From contig NZ_JAGJCF010000004.1 of assembly GCF_017815135.1 (NCBI RefSeq), forward strand, positions 124,001 to 188,000: a DNA stretch of 64,000 nt, given 5' to 3'. The stretch is from Jiella mangrovi (GTDB lineage Bacteria > Pseudomonadota > Alphaproteobacteria > Rhizobiales > Rhizobiaceae). Below are positions 54,562 through 63,114 of the stretch, in pieces (within the stretch, counting starts at the first letter, position 1; each line of letters begins with the position of its first letter). The translations under genes were made by a program, and so were the position numbers. The notes beneath the pieces are model-generated. The model was not told where the DNA came from, did not search any database, and saw only the letters and a list, made by a program, of their open reading frames with translations.

Positions 54562-54891
54562 CTATTTCCGCCTCTTCGTCGGCGCGTGAAAATCCGGCGG
54601 CTTGCCGGCAATCCAGTCGAGGAAGGGGCGCAAGGCCGATGCCTGACGAATGTCGTCACCCGCGGCCGCGATGCGGGCGAGTTCCAGATTGGTGAAGGTG
54701 GCGTGCAGCGTCCGGTGGCAGATGGGATGGACCGGGACGGTCTTTCTGCCGCCGCGGCTCTTCGGCAGCGGATGATGCCACTCGACGCGGCGGCCGAGAG
54801 GGCGTTCGCACAGCCAGCATGTCTCGGGTACCGATGAGGTGCCAGAGGGCAGGGGAGGACCGGCCGCGCGGTCGGAAGGTCGTCTTGCCAT
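54562..54891 (-). CDS. HNH endonuclease domain protein
   Basis: A 109-aa protein whose core CWLCERPLGRRVEWHHPLPKSRGG followed by VPVHPICHRTLHATF matches the HNH fold: two zinc cysteine pairs flank the HH catalytic His. Small stand-alone HNH proteins are common in Rhizobiales and may nick or repair DNA. No partner gene seen nearby. Confidence 0.85.
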   Translation of the reverse strand: MARRPSDRAAGPPLPSGTSSVPETCWLCERPLGRRVEWHHPLPKSRGGRKTVPVHPICHRTLHATFTNLELARIAAAGDDIRQASALRPFLDWIAGKPPDFHAPTKRRK

Positions 54892-54994
54892 CGCCGAGAA
54901 AGATGGGGCGGACCAGAGCCGGCGTCACCCGCGATGCTTCGTCCCAGCCGGTCGATGGCGTGCCGGGGGCACAGCGGGCATAGCATCAACGCCT

Positions 54995-55026
54995 CGTCAT
55001 CCCGGGCTTGACCCGGGATCCATTCC
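54995..55026. repeat. CGTCATCCCGGG palindromic element, copy 1
   Basis: An imperfect palindrome CGTCATCCCGGG...CCCGGGATCCATTCC. Its reverse complement matches the element at 55206-55238 at both ends, with a variable centre. Confidence 0.75.
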
Positions 55027-55065
55027 AAACCGCTGACCCCGCCGCGCAGTTCGACATCCAACGCA

Positions 55066-55107
55066 CTACAGCATCGGGCGATAACTTCGCATCGCCCGAT
55101 GCTGTAG
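55066..55107. repeat. 17-bp perfect inverted repeat
   Basis: Arms CTACAGCATCGGGCGAT and its exact complement flank an 8-bp loop, followed on the plus strand by ATTATTCTATTT. It looks like a module of a rhizobial mosaic repeat and could also stop plus-strand transcription. Confidence 0.75.
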
Positions 55108-55134
55108 ATTATTCTATTTGGCGCGCCGGCTTAA

Positions 55135-55164
55135 CGAAAAACCGGATTCCACTTTTTCGCCCGG
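55135..55164. repeat. Hairpin module of the dispersed repeat
   Basis: CGAAAAACCGG and a CCACTTTTTCGCCCGG partner form an imperfect hairpin of the same design as those at 18067 and 36493. Confidence 0.55.
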
Positions 55165-55205
55165 CGCTCTGATTTTTCTGAAACGAAAAGCCGCTTCGAC
55201 GCCGA

Positions 55206-55238
55206 GGAATGGATCCCGGCTCGGGGGCCGGGATGACG
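55206..55238. repeat. CGTCATCCCGGG palindromic element, copy 2 (inverted)
   Basis: GGAATGGATCCCGG...CCGGGATGACG, the inverse of copy 1, 180 bp away. A REP-like pair. Confidence 0.75.
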
Positions 55239-55370
55239 AAGACTGGGGGCATGAGCCCACGCTTTTGATACGAGGTGAGAGCCGCCGACGACGACGGGGA
55301 GGATCCGTCCGACCGCTCGCCGGCTTGGCAGACGCTCGATGCCTGCTCAAACGATCCTTGCGGGCCGGCT

Positions 55371-55991
55371 TCAGTCCTTGAGAACCCGCTTCTCCGCAAC
55401 CGTAGTGTCGGCATTCAGGCGGTAGATGATGGGCACGCCCGTCGCGATTTCCTCGCCGACGATCTCGTCGGGCGTCATCCCGTCCAGCGCCATCACCAGC
55501 GAGCGCAGGGAATTGCCGTGGGCGGCGACGAGGACGGTGCCGCCGGCCATGACCTTCGGCAGGATCTCGTGAATGTAATAGGGCCAGACCCGCGCGCCCG
55601 TATCCTTCAGGCTCTCGCCGCCGGGAGGCGGCGTGTCGTAGGAGCGGCGCCAGACATGCACCTGCTCCTCGCCCCATTTTTCCCGGGCGTCGTCCTTGTT
55701 GAGGCCTGCGAGGTCGCCATAGTCGCGCTCGTTCAGGGCGACGTCACGGGTGATCGAAAGCCCGGTCTGGCCCAGCTCCGTCAGCATCAGGTCGAGCGTG
55801 CGCTGAGCTCTGGACAACTGGCTGGTGAAGGCGGTGTCGAAGGTAAAGCCTTCCGCCTTGAGCTTGACGCCTGCGGATTTCGCCTCTTCCACGCCCTTTT
55901 CCGTCAGGTCGGGGTCTTTCCAGCCGGTGAAGAGGTTCTTGAGATTCCACTCACTTTGGCCGTGGCGCACGAGAACGAGAATGCGGGACAT
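55371..55991 (-). CDS. gpmA: 2,3-bisphosphoglycerate-dependent phosphoglycerate mutase
   Basis: Interconverts 3- and 2-phosphoglycerate. The 206-aa protein has the phospho-His motif [41 protein letters not shown] and the second His in [13 protein letters not shown]. Typical short alphaproteobacterial form. dapB lies 120 bp upstream on the same strand. Confidence 0.96.
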   Translation of the reverse strand: MSRILVLVRHGQSEWNLKNLFTGWKDPDLTEKGVEEAKSAGVKLKAEGFTFDTAFTSQLSRAQRTLDLMLTELGQTGLSITRDVALNERDYGDLAGLNKDDAREKWGEEQVHVWRRSYDTPPPGGESLKDTGARVWPYYIHEILPKVMAGGTVLVAAHGNSLRSLVMALDGMTPDEIVGEEIATGVPIIYRLNADTTVAEKRVLKD

Positions 55992-56111
55992 CGAGGGTGC
56001 CTTTCGATCGAAGCTTCGAAACTAAAGTTTAGGGCGCGCGGGCCCCAAGTCGCGGCGCGTCATGCGACTTCGCGGGGCGTGACATGCGTCGAGGCCCCGT
56101 GCCGCCCGCCA

Positions 56112-56921
56112 TCAGGCGTTCAGGCCGAGAACGTCGCGCATGGAATAAAGCCCGGCCGGCTTGTCCTTCGCCCACAGGGCGGCGCGCACGGCGCCCCTGG
56201 CGAAGATCGCCCGGTCGCCGGCGAGATGCGACAGCTCGATCCGTTCGCCCTCGCCGGCGAGGATCACCGAATGTTCGCCGACCACCGAGCCGCCGCGCAG
56301 GGTGGCAAAGCCGATCGTGCCTTCCTCGCGCGGACCGGTGATCCCGTCGCGGACGCGCACGGCGTGATCCGAAAGAGCGATGCCACGGCCCTTGGCCGCC
56401 GCCTCGCCGAGGAGGAGCGCGGTGCCGGAGGGGGCGTCGACCTTGTGCTTGTGATGCATCTCCAGCACCTCGATGTCGAAGGCGTCCGGGCCGAGCGCCC
56501 TGGCCGCCTGTTCGACGAGGACGGCGAGGAGATTGACGCCGAGGCTCATATTTCCGGATTTGACGATGGTTGCGCCGGAGTTGGCGGCGTTGCCGATGGC
56601 GTCGTCGTCCTGCGCCTCGAAGCCGGTGGTGCCGACGACATGGACGAGGCCTTTGTCGGCCGCGTGCCGCGCCATTTCGACGGAGACGGCGGGGGCGGTG
56701 AAGTCGATAATTCCATCCGCACCGTCGATCGCGGCGTCGATGTCGCTTCCGATCGTCACGCCATTCTCGCCAATCCCGGCCATCAGGCCCGCATCGCTTC
56801 CCAGCGCCGGCGAGCCGTCGCGCTCGATCGCGGCGTGGAGCGTCGCGCCCTGCGTCTCGGCGATGACCTTGACGAGCGTGCGGCCCATCCGGCCGGCGGC
56901 TCCCAGAACGACGAGCTTCAT
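56112..56921 (-). CDS. dapB: 4-hydroxy-tetrahydrodipicolinate reductase
   Basis: Lysine and diaminopimelate pathway. The 269-aa protein begins [20 protein letters not shown] with the NAD(P) loop GAAGRMGR, then [28 protein letters not shown] and the signature [20 protein letters not shown] with catalytic His and Lys. ATG 56921 follows AAAGGAAA; the extension to 56972 is rejected. Confidence 0.96.
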   Translation of the reverse strand: MKLVVLGAAGRMGRTLVKVIAETQGATLHAAIERDGSPALGSDAGLMAGIGENGVTIGSDIDAAIDGADGIIDFTAPAVSVEMARHAADKGLVHVVGTTGFEAQDDDAIGNAANSGATIVKSGNMSLGVNLLAVLVEQAARALGPDAFDIEVLEMHHKHKVDAPSGTALLLGEAAAKGRGIALSDHAVRVRDGITGPREEGTIGFATLRGGSVVGEHSVILAGEGERIELSHLAGDRAIFARGAVRAALWAKDKPAGLYSMRDVLGLNA

Positions 56922-57031
56922 GGTTTTCCTTTCACGCGGCGACGCATCGAGCTTTGCGCTACTACGGTCCACCCGGCGGATTGGTCAATCCGTTCCGCCG
57001 TCAGGGCGTTCGTTTGGCGGGCCAGGCGCGC

Positions 57032-58855
57032 TCAGCCTCTGGCCTCGGCGAGATCGGCCGAGCGGCGACTGCCACCGGCCTGCAGCCCGTAGAACCGGGC
57101 ATAGAGCCCGCCATCGCGATCGACGAGGTCCTGATGGGTGCCGCGTTCGGCGATCTGGCCGCCGTCGATGACGAGGATCTGGTCGGCATTGGTGATGGTC
57201 GACAGGCGATGGGCGACGACAATGACGGTGCGGTTCTTCATCGCTGCATCGAGCGCTGCCTGGACGAGGGTTTCGGAGCGCGTGTCGAGGGCCGAGGTCG
57301 CCTCGTCGAGAAGCAGGATCGGGGCGTTGCGAACGAGCGCCCGGGCGATCGAAAGACGCTGGCGCTGGCCGCCCGATAGGGTCATGCCGTTTTCGCCGAC
57401 CGGGGTGTCGTAGCCCTGCGGCGCGGCGAGGATGAACTCCTCGGCCTGGGCCTGGCGGGCGGCGTCCTCGATCTCCTCGTCCGTGGCGTCGGGCCGGCCG
57501 AGGCGGATGTTCTCCCGGATCGTGCCCTCGAAGAGATAGGGCGCCTGCGGGACATAAGCGATCTTGGAGCGCAGGGAGCGCTTGGTCACGTTGCGGATGT
57601 CCTCGCCGTCGACGGTGATCGATCCCTCCTGAACGTCATAGAATCGCTGGAGGAGAGCGACGATGGTCGATTTGCCGCCGCCGGAGGCGCCGATCAACGC
57701 CGTCGTCTTGCCGGCCGGCGCGACGAAGGAGAGGCTGCGAAGCACCGGCTCGCCGGAGTAATAACCGAAGGTGACGTCGTTGAACGCGATCTCGGCGCGC
57801 TGGGTGGTCAGGGTCTTTGCGCCGGGAGCATCGGGCTGGCGCGGCTCCATGTCGAGGATTTCGTAGATCATCGAGGCGTTGACGAGCGCGCGCTCGAGCT
57901 GCACCTGCAGCTTGGCGAGGCGCCGCGCCGGATCATAGGCCAGAAGCAGCGCCGTGATGAAGGCGAACATCGAGCCCGGCGAATAGCCGTAGACCACAGC
58001 GCGGTAGCCCGAATAGCCGATGACGCCCGCGATCGCGAGGCCTGCGACCATCTCGGTCACGGGGCTGGTGCGTTCGGTGATGCCGGCGATCTTGTTGGAG
58101 CGCTCCTCGGCCTTCAGGATCAGCCGCTCGATGCGTTCGCGCAGCGGGGCTTCCATGGTGAAGGCCTTCACCACGGTGATGCCTTGTGCAGCTTCCTGCA
58201 TGGACGCGAGCACCCGGGCATTGATGTCGATCGCCTGGCGCGTGGCAGCGCGCAGCTTGCGGGCGAGCTTGCCGATCATCAGGACGATCGGCGGGCCGGC
58301 GAGAAGCGCGATGCCCGAAAGCACCGGATCCTGCCAGATCATCACCAGTATGAGGAAGACGAGGCTCAAAGCGTCGCGCGCCAGCGACGTGACGGTGAGG
58401 TTCAAAGTGTCGCGAATGCCGGAGACGTTCTGGTTGATCCGGGCGGCGAGATGGGCCGAGCGGTTCTCGGCGAAGAAATCCACCGATAGTTCGGTGATGT
58501 GGGCAAACAGCCGGCGCTGATAGCGCGCGACGATGTTGTTGCCGATCCGCGCCAGGACGACGGCCTGTCCGTAGCTGGTGATGCCGCGGATCGCGAATGT
58601 CACGAAGACGATGGCCGGCAGGGTGAAGATCGCCGCGCGGTTCTGCTGGACGAAGATCTTGTCGATCACGTCGCGCATGATCCAGGCGAGGAACGCCGTG
58701 CAGCCCGACCCGACCACCAGACAGGCGATGGCGATCGCATATTGCCGCACGAAAAGGTGGCCGTTCTCGCGCATGATGCGCCGGATGAGGCCAATCACCA
58801 GCCCGCGCTGCTCCGGCAGGACAATCGAAAGCTTCTTCTTCTTTTTCTGACTCAC
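57032..58855 (-). CDS. MsbA-like ABC exporter (half-transporter)
   Basis: A 607-aa type IV ABC exporter with an N-terminal six-helix membrane domain (IAIACLVVGSGCTAFLAWIM, VFLILVMIWQDPVLSG, MFAFITALLLAYD) and a C-terminal ATPase: P-loop GASGGGKSTIVALL, signature LSGGQRQRLSIARA, Walker B ILLLDEATSALD and switch His in VVAHRLST. It acts as a homodimer; lipid A or lipid-linked substrates are likely but unproven. A GTG start at 58855 (before SQKKKKK) is preferred; the frame is open to 58930. Confidence 0.9.
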   Translation of the reverse strand: MSQKKKKKLSIVLPEQRGLVIGLIRRIMRENGHLFVRQYAIAIACLVVGSGCTAFLAWIMRDVIDKIFVQQNRAAIFTLPAIVFVTFAIRGITSYGQAVVLARIGNNIVARYQRRLFAHITELSVDFFAENRSAHLAARINQNVSGIRDTLNLTVTSLARDALSLVFLILVMIWQDPVLSGIALLAGPPIVLMIGKLARKLRAATRQAIDINARVLASMQEAAQGITVVKAFTMEAPLRERIERLILKAEERSNKIAGITERTSPVTEMVAGLAIAGVIGYSGYRAVVYGYSPGSMFAFITALLLAYDPARRLAKLQVQLERALVNASMIYEILDMEPRQPDAPGAKTLTTQRAEIAFNDVTFGYYSGEPVLRSLSFVAPAGKTTALIGASGGGKSTIVALLQRFYDVQEGSITVDGEDIRNVTKRSLRSKIAYVPQAPYLFEGTIRENIRLGRPDATDEEIEDAARQAQAEEFILAAPQGYDTPVGENGMTLSGGQRQRLSIARALVRNAPILLLDEATSALDTRSETLVQAALDAAMKNRTVIVVAHRLSTITNADQILVIDGGQIAERGTHQDLVDRDGGLYARFYGLQAGGSRRSADLAEARG

Positions 58856-59084
58856 GCCTTCGTCCCGTCGCTGCTCGTTGGGTTGTGTAGCGCCTTCGCA
58901 CGGGCAATTGAACCGAGGGCTTATGCCCATGATGGAAGGCGCCGCAATGGGCGAATGGTCCGAATGCGGTCAACTATGGGCAAAAATGCTGCGAAAACGT
59001 TGCAGGAATGCATCCAGCGGGATGGAATGTCGGAACGATTCGCCCCTGGCCGCAGTGCTTGGGGCCTTGTGAAAAGGAATTCCC

Positions 59085-59663
59085 ATGGCCGGCGCCTATG
59101 TGCTTCGTCCCGCCGAAGAGGCTGATCTGCGGTCGATCACCGCCATCTATGCGCATGAGGTCGAGACCGGTACGGCAACCTACGAGCTGGCCCCGCCTGA
59201 CGAGGCGGAGATGAGGCGCCGCTTCCTCGACTTGAAGGCGAAGCACTATCCCTATCTCGTCGCCGAGGATCACGACGGCGCGGTGATCGGCTACGCCTAT
59301 GCCGGCACGTTTCGGGTTCGTCCCGCCTATAACTGGTTCGTCGAGGATTCGATCTATCTGGCGCCGGAGGCGCGAGGGCGGCGCGTCGGCACGGCGCTTC
59401 TGACCCGATTGATCGAGGAATGCGAGCGGCTCGGTTTCCGCCAGATGCTGGCGGTCATCGGTGGTTCGGACAATCACGGCTCGGTGCGCCTGCACGGGAA
59501 GCTCGGCTTTCAGATGATCGGGACGATGCCGGCGACGGGGCTGAAATTCGGCCGTTGGGTCGATACCGTCCTGATGCAGCGGCCGCTCGGGGAAGGGGCG
59601 CAGACCATTCCCGACAAGACCGCCTATCCGGGCGACTTCACCGCTCTGCCATCGTCCGACTGA
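59085..59663 (+). CDS. GNAT N-acetyltransferase (phosphinothricin-acetyltransferase-like)
   Basis: A 192-aa acetyltransferase: YVLRPAEEADLRSITAIYAHE, GTATYELAPPDEAEM, EDSIYLAPEARGRRVGTALL with the acetyl-CoA loop RGRRVG, then GGSDNHGSVRLHGKLGF and VDTVLMQRPLG. This matches the PAT/MnaT group, which acetylates phosphinothricin or methionine sulfoximine analogues; the real substrate is unknown. Alone, divergent from the ABC exporter. Confidence 0.9.
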   Translation: MAGAYVLRPAEEADLRSITAIYAHEVETGTATYELAPPDEAEMRRRFLDLKAKHYPYLVAEDHDGAVIGYAYAGTFRVRPAYNWFVEDSIYLAPEARGRRVGTALLTRLIEECERLGFRQMLAVIGGSDNHGSVRLHGKLGFQMIGTMPATGLKFGRWVDTVLMQRPLGEGAQTIPDKTAYPGDFTALPSSD

Positions 59664-59674
59664 GGCTGCCGCGA

Positions 59675-60835
59675 TCAGCCCCGGCGGCCGGACCGCGACA
59701 GCCCGGCCACGGCAACGAGCGCGATGGCGGCGGGCACCGCGGCGGCGATCCACTGGTCGCGCTGCCGGTGCCGGTATCCGGCTCCATCGTAGAGCGCGTC
59801 GATCTCTTTCTTCAGCGAGGGGTCCTTCTCAACATAGAGCCGGCCCCCCGCGACCGAGGCATCGGCCACCCGATCGGCCATGGTGGCGCCGCGCTCGCCC
59901 ATCGGCTGCTCCGGCCCGGTCGTGGTGTCGCGGGCGGTCTGATGCTCCATCTCCGAGTTGAGCTCGCCGCCGACGATGAGGATGATCACCGTCAGCCACA
60001 TCCAGGTCATCATGCCGATCAGTGCGCCGAGCGAACCGTAGGTCGCGTCGTAGGATCCGAAATTCGCCGTGTACCAGGAGAACAGCAACGAGACGATGCC
60101 GATCACGACGACGGACAGGATGGCGCCCGGCGTGATCCAGCGCCATCTGGCATTGGCGCGGCACGGGCCCCAGCGGTAGAGCGCAGAAATGCCGAGCGTC
60201 ACCAGAGCGAGCGTCGCGAGAATGCTGGCTCCCGTGATGGCCCATTCGGTCCCCTCGCCAAGGCCGACGAAATTGAGAACGATCGGCAGGACGACCGTCA
60301 GCGCGATCATCGTCATTGCGGACGCCATGAGACACAGGGTGAAGGCGAAGGTGATCAGCGTCAGCTTGATGAAGGAGCGTTCTTCTCGCTCGTCATAGGC
60401 GACGTTCATCGCTTCGAAGAGCGCCTTCACGCCGGCATTGGCGCTCCAAAGCGAGATGGCGACCGACAGGACAAGCGACAGGCCGAGCGTTCCGTTCGCG
60501 GCGCTGGTCAGGCGTGTCAGCTGCTCGTCGACGATCTGGACCGCGCCGCCGGGAAGCAGCGTCGAAAGCGCCGAAATATGCTGCTGTACCGTCGACGGGT
60601 CGGCGACGAGGCCGTAGACCGACACGAAGGCTGCCATCGCCGGGACCATGGCGAGGAGGAGATAATAGGTTACACCGGCCGCCACGAGCAGCACCCGGTC
60701 GTTGGAGATCTCCGAGAACACGCGAAGCAGGATGTTCTTCCAGCCGGGCTTCGGAATCTCCCTTGGAGCGGTCGCCCGGAGCCCGAGCCTGTCGGCCATC
60801 GCGTCGCTGGATTTGTTTGCGGTCGGCTTCGCCAT
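59675..60835 (-). CDS. YihY/BrkB-family membrane protein
   Basis: A 386-aa protein with six membrane segments of the BrkB/YihY family: LLVAAGVTYYLLLAMVPAMA, LGLSLVLSVAISLWSANAGV, LYRWGPCRANARWRWITPGA, and YGSLGALIGMMTWMWLTVII followed by VGGELNSEMEHQTARDTT. A seventh hydrophobic segment at the C-terminus (AAAVPAAIALVAVAGL) is an addition. Function uncertain, once called ribonuclease BN. ATG 60835 replaces the TTG at 60838. Confidence 0.92.
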   Translation of the reverse strand: MAKPTANKSSDAMADRLGLRATAPREIPKPGWKNILLRVFSEISNDRVLLVAAGVTYYLLLAMVPAMAAFVSVYGLVADPSTVQQHISALSTLLPGGAVQIVDEQLTRLTSAANGTLGLSLVLSVAISLWSANAGVKALFEAMNVAYDEREERSFIKLTLITFAFTLCLMASAMTMIALTVVLPIVLNFVGLGEGTEWAITGASILATLALVTLGISALYRWGPCRANARWRWITPGAILSVVVIGIVSLLFSWYTANFGSYDATYGSLGALIGMMTWMWLTVIILIVGGELNSEMEHQTARDTTTGPEQPMGERGATMADRVADASVAGGRLYVEKDPSLKKEIDALYDGAGYRHRQRDQWIAAAVPAAIALVAVAGLSRSGRRG

Positions 60836-60961
60836 CAATTCGTCCCGGTCTGCTCTATGAGCGCAGACATCTATTGCGGGACCGAGCGATCCACAGGTGC
60901 AAAATCCGGCCGCATTTCGTTAGCCGGCTATAGTCTGACGACCGCGATGGGAGATCGTCCC

Positions 60962-61354
60962 TCAGCCCTTGTCGGCGAGGCGCAGTTCGCGGTCGAAGAC
61001 CTTGAGGACGGCATTGAGGTCGTGGCCGCGTTTCATCACGAGGCCGCCTGCCGCGACCACCTGATAGGCGCCCTGACGGCGGGCGAGCTTGGGATCCTTG
61101 ACGATGCGGTAGAGCGGCATCTCGCTCGTGCGACGGAAGACCGAGAAGACCGCGCGATCCTTGAGCATGTCGATGGCATAGTCCCGCCACTCGCCGCTGG
61201 CGACCATCTGGCCGTAGACCTTCAGGATTGCCGAAAGTTCCCGCCTGTCGAAGGAAACGACCGCGGCGCGTGCGTTTCTGGTCGGAAATGCAACGAGATC
61301 GGCGGATGACCGGCTGGTCGCAAGACCGGTGTCGTTCACGGAAGATTGCGTCAA
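60962..61354 (-). CDS. DUF2794 family protein
   Basis: A 130-aa soluble protein typical of Rhizobiales: VSFDRRELSAILKVYGQMVA, GEWRDYAIDMLKDRAVFSVF, RRTSEMPLYRIVKDPKLARR and KRGHDLNAVLKVF. Function unknown. The start is uncertain: TTG 61354 (GGGGA five bases before) or GTG 61339. Confidence 0.88.
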   Translation of the reverse strand: MTQSSVNDTGLATSRSSADLVAFPTRNARAAVVSFDRRELSAILKVYGQMVASGEWRDYAIDMLKDRAVFSVFRRTSEMPLYRIVKDPKLARRQGAYQVVAAGGLVMKRGHDLNAVLKVFDRELRLADKG

Positions 61355-61498
61355 GACGTCCCCTGTCTTTCCGGATCGGCGGCCGGCCAACGCCGCCCGC
61401 CATGACGATATGGTGACACGAAACGGCGTTTCGAGCAAAGCGATCCGGCCGGCACCGACACATTCCGTTAAGATGCAGCGAAGCCCGTGAAGTTGCGG

Positions 61499-62203
61499 CT
61501 ACTCCATATCCGCGAGCAGCCTGAGGCTCTTTTCGTCGCGGATGATCAGCCAGCCGTCCTTGAGATCGACGATCTCCTGTCGCTGCCAGCCCTTCAGGCA
61601 GCGATTGACGTTTTCCCGCGCGCTGCCGATCATGTTGCCGAGTTCGCTCTGGGAGAGCGAGAGCCGCACCGGACGCCTCGCGCTCGCATGGGCGGGCTCC
61701 TCCAGGATGCGCAGAAGCGCCCGCGCAAGCCGCGTGGCGATGTCGAGAAACGCCAGTTCCTGCATCCGCTCGTCGGATCGGCGGAGCCTGGCGCACAGGA
61801 GCTCCAGAAGCCGCAGCGCGCCTTCGGGATGGCGGCCGAGGACGGCGAGTACGTCCCGCCGTTCGAGAACGAGGACTTCGACATTGGTGAGCGCGCGAGC
61901 GTCGGCCGAGCGGTATCCGCCGTCGAAGAGGGCGACCTCGCCGAAGACTTCGCCCTGGTGGCAGTCCTTCAAGACGACGTCCCGCGCGGTCGAGGTGACG
62001 ATGGCGATGCGCACCGAGCCCTTCACGATCGCCATCATCGTCTGGCCGGGATCGCCGGCCGAGAAGATCAGCTCGCCGGCGGCGAAGGTCTTCGAATAGG
62101 CATGGGCCGAAAGTTCCTCGCGAGTCGCTTCGCTGACCGCCTCGAACACCATGCAGCCGGCAAGGGCGGCCATCTTGTCGTTCGGTCTGGCTGCGTCGGC
62201 CAC
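61499..62203 (-). CDS. Crp/Fnr-family transcription regulator
   Basis: A 234-aa regulator with a cyclic-nucleotide-like sensor domain (AAGELIFSAGDPGQTMMAIVKG, GEVFGEVALFDGGYRSADARA) and a C-terminal helix-turn-helix (LSQSELGNMIGSARENVNRCLKGW). The sensor keeps GEVALF and the Arg-Ser-Ala of the cAMP pocket, so nucleotide binding is possible; FNR-type cysteine clusters are absent. GTG 62203 with AGGA nine bases before it is preferred over TTG 62221. Confidence 0.9.
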   Translation of the reverse strand: MADAARPNDKMAALAGCMVFEAVSEATREELSAHAYSKTFAAGELIFSAGDPGQTMMAIVKGSVRIAIVTSTARDVVLKDCHQGEVFGEVALFDGGYRSADARALTNVEVLVLERRDVLAVLGRHPEGALRLLELLCARLRRSDERMQELAFLDIATRLARALLRILEEPAHASARRPVRLSLSQSELGNMIGSARENVNRCLKGWQRQEIVDLKDGWLIIRDEKSLRLLADME

Positions 62204-62460
62204 GGCAGTGCGTCCTTTCAACGGCAGGTTTCGTCATCCCAGCATAGGAGTTGTGCAAGACGAAGTCACGATGACCGCGGCTGTCGGGGCAGGGGGATGC
62301 TCGCTCAGGTCAAATCGTCTGCCTGCCGCGCCTGTGACCTCGGTCACTGAAGCGGGGAGGGGGTGCCTTTAGGGTCATCACATCGGCGGACGGGACGAGC
62401 CGCCGAGGACCCCAACCCCGGGCCACGACAAATGGCCCCGATCGAAAAAGGACTGCCCCC

Positions 62461-62697
62461 ATGCTTCGCAAGACCATCCTCGCCCTCGCCACCACCGCCG
62501 TCGTCGCCGGCGCGACCATGGGCGGCGCCCAGGCCCACGGCTTCAAGGTCGGTTTCGGCCATGGCCATCACACGCACTTCTCCGGCAAGGGCTTCGGCTA
62601 CAGCCACTGCAAGATCATCAAGAAGAAGGTCTTCGTCGGGTACTCGAAAGTTGGCCATCCGATCTTCCGGTTCAAGCGCGTCAAGGTCTGCTTCTGA
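62461..62697 (+). CDS. Small secreted His-rich protein
   Basis: A 78-aa protein: Sec leader LALATTAVVAGATMGGAQA, then a mature part of about 53 residues rich in Gly, His and Lys (HGFKVGFGHGHHTHFSGKGF, CKIIKKKVFVGYSKVGHP) with two Cys that may pair. Resembles small exported proteins of Rhizobiales that share a KKKVFVG...VKVC end; no function known. Metal binding by the His stretch is possible. Terminator follows. Confidence 0.75.
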   Translation: MLRKTILALATTAVVAGATMGGAQAHGFKVGFGHGHHTHFSGKGFGYSHCKIIKKKVFVGYSKVGHPIFRFKRVKVCF

Positions 62698-63114
62698 TCG
62701 AGGCCAAGCGCCGTGACGTCTTTCCCAAACCCCGGTGCCCGCGCGGCTCCGGGGTTTTCCGTCTGGTGCCTACCGCGGATTTTGCCCGCATCGCCGATCG
62801 GCAGGCCGCATGCGCTTCGACCGGCTCCAAGGACAACGACAGGTGTGACGCCGTCACAGCGCCAGAGCTTTCTGGTTCACCGTCCTGCAGTTTGCCGCGG
62901 AGGCCGCCCTCCTTGCTACAAGGGCCTGGAAAAGGAATAAGGCATCTTGTCGTCAGTGATGGGGCTTGCCGATACCGCCAGGATGGGGCAGTAGGGCTGT
63001 CCTAACAAAAACAAGACAGTTATGGTGTATGCGCCGCAGCATTCGTGCGATGCGGGCCGCGAACGCGGCGCGGCACGAACGGCGCTCAGGAAGCGACGAA
63101 AGTTGGGGGTGCGC
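62698..63114. other. Stretch between the small secreted protein and gltD
   Basis: 417 bp without a supported gene apart from the terminator at 62727. AT-rich bases at 63002-63025 may hold the gltD promoter. Confidence 0.5.
62727..62760 (+). terminator. Terminator after the secreted His-rich protein
   Basis: AAACCCCGG and CCGGGGTTT pair around a GC-rich 13-base loop and run into TTCC, 30 bp after the stop. Confidence 0.8.

Larger units (their letters stand above)
54892..55370. other. Repeat-rich gene-free stretch before gpmA
   Basis: 479 bp between the HNH gene and the gpmA stop with no gene but four palindromic pieces (listed separately): two inverted copies of a TCATCCCGGG element and, between them, a 17-bp perfect hairpin and a dispersed-repeat hairpin. 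Confidence 0.7.

Noticed and set aside
59420-61309. 629-codon plus-strand frame opposite BrkB
   Set aside because: Runs across the GNAT gene end and opposite brkB; no recognisable protein.
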